A DNA stretch of 64,000 nt. Origin: Buddleja alternifolia (Eukaryota > Streptophyta > Magnoliopsida > Lamiales > Scrophulariaceae). The notes below the pieces were generated by a model that worked only from the letters and a program-made list of their open reading frames with translations, did no database searches and was not told where the DNA came from. Shown here piece after piece: positions 58,761-64,000 of the stretch. The stretch's first letter is position 1. Each line of letters starts with the position of its first letter. Both the position numbers and the translations under genes were made by a program. The stretch covers positions 22,326,375 through 22,390,374 of the forward strand of contig CM033408.1 in the NCBI GenBank assembly GCA_019426215.1. Direction: 5' to 3'.

Positions 58761-58920
58761 AGTTCCGTTTATCTATCTTCGAATTGGGTACAGTACCAAC
58801 TGACACGCTAATAGCTAACGTGCTTAGTAGCAAGTCCACTAGTCGTGATACTTTGAAAGTTGGTTCCTCGCTATGTCAATGTATTACAGATGTCTTTCCT
58901 ATAATGCAGAGGGCCAAATA

Positions 58921-60590
58921 AAATATAACCATAAAACTAAAATAACCCACAACCAGGTAATAAACCGCATACTAGTTGTTAGAAATATTGTCCTATAAGG
59001 AAATGGATTAGTACTTTCTTTTTTCATAATCATTTAAGGAAATGGATTACACTATGATATTCATAGTTGTCAAGGAATTTCTTACCTAGACATGTCCAAT
59101 TGATAAAGTGGAGTTGGTAAGAGAGGATGATGGAGACATAAATAAGCAAGTTTTCTATTACAATTTACACACACATAAATCTACTATAATTAACGTGTGT
59201 ATATATAGTTAGGATGCGATCAGGAATAAAATATGGAAAGTAATGTATGTACGTATAGTTAGAATGTGGAAAAAAAATGTGGTGAAAAAAATTGAAATTA
59301 TCTTTCCGACATCCTAACTATATGTCTATTCATGTATTGCGCAATTGTGTAATAGAAGTTTGTGAGTGAGTATAATTTTTTTTATTGTATTCATCCTAAC
59401 TATCCATGTACAACAAAACAAATCGCACAATTGTTCAACAAAAGATTTGGACTGAGTATAAAAACTAATTTTATTTTTTGTTTGCATTTGAGTTTATTAT
59501 TTTCATCCATATAGTTTCTTTTTAAGTTTTTTCTTCTTGTTAATGGGGAGAGAGTGATTCATTTCGTTTCTCATGTTTTAAAATTAATCTTGTGTCTTAA
59601 CTCATACAAGATAAGTTAAATCATATGCATGCATGTATGATTATATGGGTATGAACTAGTAGTATATGGAAAAATTATGATATCACACTAATAGTACCAA
59701 AATTGATATTTAGAATAAAGTAATTAGTTTGATTGTAATAACATTAAAATATTAGAGACCTCTCTTTTCTTTTTATTTAGTGTATTTGTTTTTTACTATC
59801 AAAACAATTACCAAAAATAAAAAACTAAAAGGGCAAGAAGGTAAATTGTCAACTAGTATAAAGTTGATTACTTTATATTGTTTTGAAAAAAATGTTATTA
59901 TAAAATTATTCGAATTTCGTGATTGAGTAGAATTTTGTTTTTATTTAATGTTTCTTAATTCCACTTAATTGTACATTATTTTGTCATGAACACAACATTA
60001 TTTAACCGCTAATTGTTTATATGTAAGAATAAATTATACGAAGTCACTAACTTCTTTTATTTGGAGGCAGAAAATCCAGAAGGAAAAACATTTGAAAAAA
60101 ATTCTACTCATTATCGCATATGCAATTTGGCTCAAAATTAGAGTTAAACATGTATTTATTATTTTTTTTATAAGATAATTTTTTTGAAACGTAATTATTT
60201 ATAAGTAAATTTTGTTAAATTCTACTCTAACAACGTCGTTTACAACATCGATAATTTTTTTTCAAGAATTACTTATATATATCGAAACTAATATATTATT
60301 GTGAATTTTTTTTCACGTAATTATTGTTATTTTACTTGTCTATTAAAACTAAAATAAATTTTGAAGATCTACACACACATATTGCAAAAAAAAAAATAAA
60401 AAAAAATCCTTCAATGATCCCCCCTCCCATCCCCCCCAAACAGTTGATTCTCGGGTCCATCCTTACATGTATATGGGTACTTATGAACTAGTAGTAGATA
60501 GAATAATTATGATATCATAATAATAGTACAAAAACTCATATTAAAATAAAGTAATTAGTTTCATAGTAATAACAATAAAATAATGGGGCC
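58921..60590. other. AT-rich DNA with a ~110-bp direct repeat
   Basis: 59646-59755 and 60472-60585 share GAACTAGTAGTA, ATTATGATATCA, ACTAATAGTAC-like and AATAAAGTAATTAGTTT text (offset ~826 bp). 60400-60440 has A-runs and C-runs. No gene is recognised. Confidence 0.55.
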
Positions 60591-61180
60591 GGATCTAAAT
60601 AGTACCCGCCCGGGACCCGCTCCTATTGGGGCGGGTATGAGTCCAAAAAAATTAGGCCGGGTCCGGGGCGGGTAACGAGTCCAGTCGATACCCGCCCCGG
60701 TTTATTAACATAATATTATTTTTTAATTTTATATATCTAATTATTATTAATATTTATTAGTATTTATAAATTATATTAAAAAAATGCTCTCAATCATTCT
60801 ACCCTTCAACAACAAACCCTCAATCATTATATATTTAATTTTTTTGAACTTTGTACTTGTTTAGTCGTTTTGAATTTTTTTTTGCATTTAAGTATCGAAT
60901 GACTTGTAGTGGATTTGTTTACGTTGAATCATTAATTCGACGTTATTTACTTATTTTATATATTTTGAATGCGTTTTTGAGAATAAGATAGACTAAAAAA
61001 TGTCCCAAAAAAAAAAAACGATTTCGGCCGGGTCTAACGGGTAGGATCTGGACTCTTCGGGTACCCGCCAGGTCCAGGTCCAGGTCCAGGTCCGGGCGGG
61101 TATTGACAGGGTCCGGGTATTCAAATTTCTTAACAGGACGGGTAATGAGTCCTGCCATATCCGCCCCTTTGCCATCCCTA
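60591..61180. mobile_element. hAT-like element remnant with GC-rich ends
   Basis: The right end reads, in complement, TAGGGATGGCAAAGGGGCGG (61161-61180), typical of plant hAT-like elements. GGGTACCCGC-type words dominate both ends (60600-60700 and 61020-61140), and the centre is AT-rich. The left end has lost its TAGGG start, and no 8-bp duplication was found. A (CAGGTC)n short run lies at 61070-61095. Confidence 0.55.
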
Positions 61181-61222
61181 ATTAAAGGGTGATCTTATGA
61201 TACTATAATCGTAGAAAGCAAT

Positions 61223-62213
61223 TGTTGGAATTTTCTTATTCATAAGTAATGGGTTTCTCTTGTTTAGTGTGTATACCACATTGGAAAGACAAGAGAAAGG
61301 ATGTACCTTTAGATATCTATAAAGAGAATGTTTTGTCTCTCATGAAAGGAAAGTTCCATGTCCCACATGGGAAAACTAATGAAGTGAAAATATGTTTATA
61401 AACTTGTTTACTCATTGAAGACTTAAATTGGCAAGCCAAGTATAAGGAGGAGTCACCTTACGCTCACGGTCCGGTGCACCGCACGCCCACGTTGCGACGC
61501 GCGTGCGCGAGCTCCACGACTCTCGAACCATGGGCCGGGGACAGGATGGGCTTGGTTTGGCTTGGTGTTGGTGCTCGCGTGCGGCCATCGGGGATCATGA
61601 TTGATCTTTTGCTGAAAATTTGTTTGAACAATTGTGTTCAGCAATGAATCTCACCTTGAGTTGAGTCAAGTGCTGAGAGTTAAGTTAAGGATTGAACTAT
61701 TTTGTGTGAACTCACCCACCTTGAGTTAAGTCAAGTATTGAAATCATCTTGAGTCAAGTCCAGTGATTTGTTGGGAAATGTTATATTGAATTTAGCTTAA
61801 GTTAAGTTGAGCTACCTTGTCTGTTTGTCTGGATGTAACCGTCAAAGACGAAGAGTTAAGAGTCACCTCTGACTTGAATGTAGCTATTCAATGAAGTGTA
61901 ACGTTTGAAATGAATAGTCCCGACTTGAATGTAGCTATTCAATGTAGAAACACAATCATTTTAAATGGTCTATCTAAGTCTATCAATACTGAATCCCTGA
62001 ATCATTCGAGAATAGATCAATCATACAGAAATATTTTTTCTCTCTATTGGTGCAAAGTTCAAGGGTATTCTTATGCTGCTTTTGAATACTCATTTGTTTT
62101 GTCTTGGGTGGCTTATTTGTTGTAACTATAGTAGTAGCGGGGGCAAATAAAGTCTTAAGGAAAGAGCGATCCTCGTCGCAGGCAGATTACTTAGTCTTAT
62201 GTATTTTCCAACA
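61223..62213 (+). repeat. 5' LTR of a Ty1-copia element
   Basis: It begins TGTTGG and ends CCAACA, exact inverse complements, 991 bp. Internal features are a GC-rich patch (61455-61600) and repeated TTGAGTTAAGTCAAGT-like words (61650-61770). A repeat of GACTTGAATGTAGCTATTCA occurs at about 61871 and 61922. The gag start follows within 25 bp. A recognisable tRNA-Met primer site is not seen right after the LTR, so its end could be a few bases off. Confidence 0.75.
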
Positions 62214-62233
62214 ATCTTAAGACTTTATTCCAA

Positions 62234-63020
62234 ATGGCTGAGAGTTCTGCGAAAATGTAGAGTTTGTCACAAATTGAGAAACTGGAGAAGTTTGATGGTT
62301 CGAGCTACAGAAGATGGAGGGCCAAGATATTCTTTTATCTTGTGACGTTGAAAGTTGGCTATGTTCTGGAACGTTAGGCTTCAGAGGCGAGTGAAGAGGA
62401 AACTATTGCTGAAATCAGGGACCACCAGAAATGGGAGCAAGCCGACTTCATGTGCAAAGGCCATGTTTTGAACTATGTCTAACGCATTGTATGATGTGTA
62501 TGAGCCGACTACAAAAACCAGTACGGCGGAGAATCTTTGGGGTGAGTTGGAGAATAAAGACCAAACTGAAGATGCCAGAAATAAGTGGTTTTTGGTTAGT
62601 AAGATTTACAATTTCCGTATGGAAGATTCTGATTCTGTTCTTGCTCAAGTTCATAAATTTCAAATTCTTATGCATGAAATTGTTTCTTAGGGTCATACTC
62701 TTGACGAGGCCCTCCAAGTTTCTAGCACAATTGCTAAGTTGCCACCTTTTTGGAAGAATACTCGTAAATAGTTGACACAAAAGAAAGAGGCTTTGGATCT
62801 TCAAAAGTTGATCAAGTTTCTTCAGATTGATGAGAATACTCAAAATAACTTGATATTAAAAAGAAGACTCCAAAAGCTCTGGTAATTTAAAAGTCTCAGA
62901 ATAAGGGTAAGAAAGAAAGGGTGAAAAAATTGACAATTCGGGCAAAGTCAGACTAAGATGAATTGTTGGAAGTGTGGTAAACCCGGTCATCTCAAGAGGG
63001 ATTGCAAAGACAAGTCCAAA
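62234..63020 (+). pseudogene. Copia gag with zinc knuckle, element at 61223
   Basis: It starts at ATG 62234 with MAESSAK; stops appear at codon 9 and later (about 62378). Readable parts are LEKFDGSSYRRWRAKIFFYL, then (frame shift near 62479) LYDVYEPTTKTSTAENLW, then NKWFLVSKIYNFRMEDSDSV. After more stops, [14 protein letters not shown] (62967-63008) is an intact CX2CX4HX4C zinc knuckle. The layout matches copia Gag (RNA-binding capsid precursor). Confidence 0.87.
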
Positions 63021-63345
63021 CAACAACATGAACAAGCCAACAACATGAGCTACGAAGACTTTGTTGTTGTGGTTAAGGTGAACATGGTTGATGATAATGC
63101 TAGTTGGTGGATTGACTCAAGTGCAACAAGGCATATCGCACCGAATAGAAGTGTGTTTCATACCTATGAGGAAATGAAAGATGGTCAAAGTCTTTTTATG
63201 AGAAATTCCTCATCATCAAAGGTCGTAGGGCAAGAGAAGGTGACTCTTCACTTGTCTTCCGGGAAGAAGCTCGCTCTTACTGATGTTCTTCATGTACCAG
63301 ACATTAGGAAAAATCTAGTGTCGGTTAGTTTTTCAAGCATGGTTT
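63021..63345 (+). pseudogene. Copia protease, element at 61223
   Basis: It is continuous with the zinc-knuckle frame. [16 protein letters not shown] (from about 63102) stands where WWxDSGATxH is expected, so the conserved active-site Gly is Ser. [18 protein letters not shown] (about 63278-63330) is the standard C-terminal protease text. The frame breaks near 63330. Confidence 0.85.
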
Positions 63346-63349
63346 TAAA

Positions 63350-64000
63350 GTGTTGTTTGAGTCTGATAGTATCAATATAACTAAGGATGAGCAATACGTT
63401 GGAAAAGGTTATGTAACCAACGAACTGCACAAGTTAAGTTTGAGCAATAATAATGCTTCTAATTCTGTTTACTGGCTTGATTCTTTCAAGTTATGGCATC
63501 ATAGATTAGGTCATGTTTATTCTAATAGCATGAAATGTATGATGGATTTAGTATTAATTTCCAGTTACATAAATCAAGATGATGAAAAGTGTGATATTTG
63601 TGTTAAATCAAGAATAGTAAGAAAACATTTCATAAAGTAGAAAGAAATTCAAGTCCTTTAGAAATAATTCATTCTGATATTTGTGAATTGGAAGGAATTA
63701 TTATTAGAGGTGGTAAACAATATTTTATGACGTTTACAGATGATTGTTCCAAGTATGCTAATATTTATTTGTTAAGAACTAAGGATGAGGCTTTGGAGAA
63801 ATTCAAAGTGTATAAGGCTGAAGTTGAAAATCAATTTGATTGTAAGATTAAAATTCTTCGATCGGACAGAGCTGGTGAATATATTTCCTATAATGACTTC
63901 TTAGAAGATTATAGAATAATTCATCCAGTAACAGCACCTTATACTCCTCAAAAAAATGGTGTGGCTGAAAGAAAAATAGGACTTCGATAGATATGATTAT
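63350..64000 (+). pseudogene. Copia integrase, partial, element at 61223
   Basis: Gag-pre-integrase text LWHHRLGHVYSNSMK (about 63491-63536) and CDICVKSR show the His/Cys zinc-binding residues, then a stop at about 63638. The core follows from 63688: YFMTFTDDCSKYANIYLL (first catalytic Asp), KILRSDRAGEY (second Asp; the usual Gly after Arg is Ala), APYTPQKNGVAERK (catalytic Glu). A stop falls at about 63989. The window ends inside the domain. Confidence 0.87.

Larger units (their letters stand above)
53739..58920 (+). mobile_element. Decayed Ty1-copia retrotransposon, 3' LTR missing
   Basis: A 150-bp 5' LTR (53739-53888, TGTTAGAATATT to CCTTAACA, TATA-like CTCTATATAAACC near 53831) is followed at once by a degraded tRNA-Met primer site (TAGTATCAGCAT). 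Gag, protease, integrase, reverse transcriptase and RNase H remnants follow in the copia order, all with stops and frameshifts. Text after RNase H (58760-58920) is shortened, and no second LTR is found. The element is dead and truncated at the 3' end. Confidence 0.9.
61223..64000 (+). mobile_element. Ty1-copia retrotransposon, 5' part, running off the window
   Basis: The order is LTR, gag, zinc knuckle, protease, gag-pre-integrase and integrase core, all on the plus strand and all with several stops or frameshifts. Reverse transcriptase, RNase H and the 3' LTR would lie beyond 64000. Its gag is unlike that of either other copia element in the window, so it is a third lineage. Confidence 0.9.

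Noticed and set aside
58976..58995. TGTTAGAAATATTGTCC as the missing 3' LTR start of the copia element
   Set aside because: Only the first dozen bases resemble the 5' LTR; the following sequence does not align and no LTR end is found.
61455..61600. GC-rich island as a promoter CpG island or gene exon
   Set aside because: It lies within the 991-bp copia LTR bounded by TGTTGG and CCAACA.

Overview
This window is nuclear DNA of a flowering plant, probably a eudicot. It is AT-rich, its exons are separated by small AT-rich introns, it is crowded with Ty1-copia LTR elements, solo LTRs and non-autonomous DNA transposons, and two plant-type protein families are recognisable in broken or spliced form. 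I cannot name the species. There is no sign of bacterial or organellar gene organisation.

Layout. 0.7-8 kb: a solo LTR (728-2279), a small deleted Ty1-copia element with both LTRs and a perfect TTAAG target duplication (2677-5126), and a second LTR-like block (6118-7945). 8.1-17.4 kb: six copies of one palindrome-armed Mutator-like (MULE) family, three with perfect 9-bp target duplications, plus one copy of another family. Two of the six lie inside a hAT-like element (11344-14347), which itself sits in an alpha-mannosidase pseudogene (10680-11343). 17.7-27.6 kb, minus strand: a fragment of an NSF (N-ethylmaleimide-sensitive factor) gene, a decayed Ty3-gypsy protease fragment, two more MULE-like elements and a complete 13-exon NSF-like gene. 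27.9-34 kb: a SINE, another MULE-like element, a 784-bp TRIM, a ~175-bp tandem repeat and Helitron-like termini. 34-44 kb: GATAC-rich terminal repeats about 3 kb apart, solo LTRs, segmental duplications and a 1.7-kb foldback element. 44.9-48.9 kb: a 16-unit tandem array of ~257-bp units with a six-unit higher-order repeat. 48.9-53.7 kb: nothing recognisable. 53.7-58.9 kb: a decayed Ty1-copia element with a duplicated protease block. 61.2 kb to the end: the 5' LTR and the gag-protease-integrase part of another Ty1-copia element that runs off the window.

The one gene that looks potentially functional is the NSF-like gene. Its 13 exons join in a single frame into about 527 codons covering the N domain and the first AAA domain (D1) only. 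Intron 1 can be read in frame only as a U12-type AT-AC intron. The Walker A motif is intact, but the Walker B Asp-Glu pair reads Asn-Asp. The nearby second copy, a fragment, keeps an intact Walker B. The gene's introns carry a solo LTR and a MULE-like insertion, both with perfect target duplications.

The strongest candidates for something undescribed are this D1-only NSF-like gene with its AT-AC intron and altered ATPase motif, and the 16-unit array with its open frame and higher-order structure.
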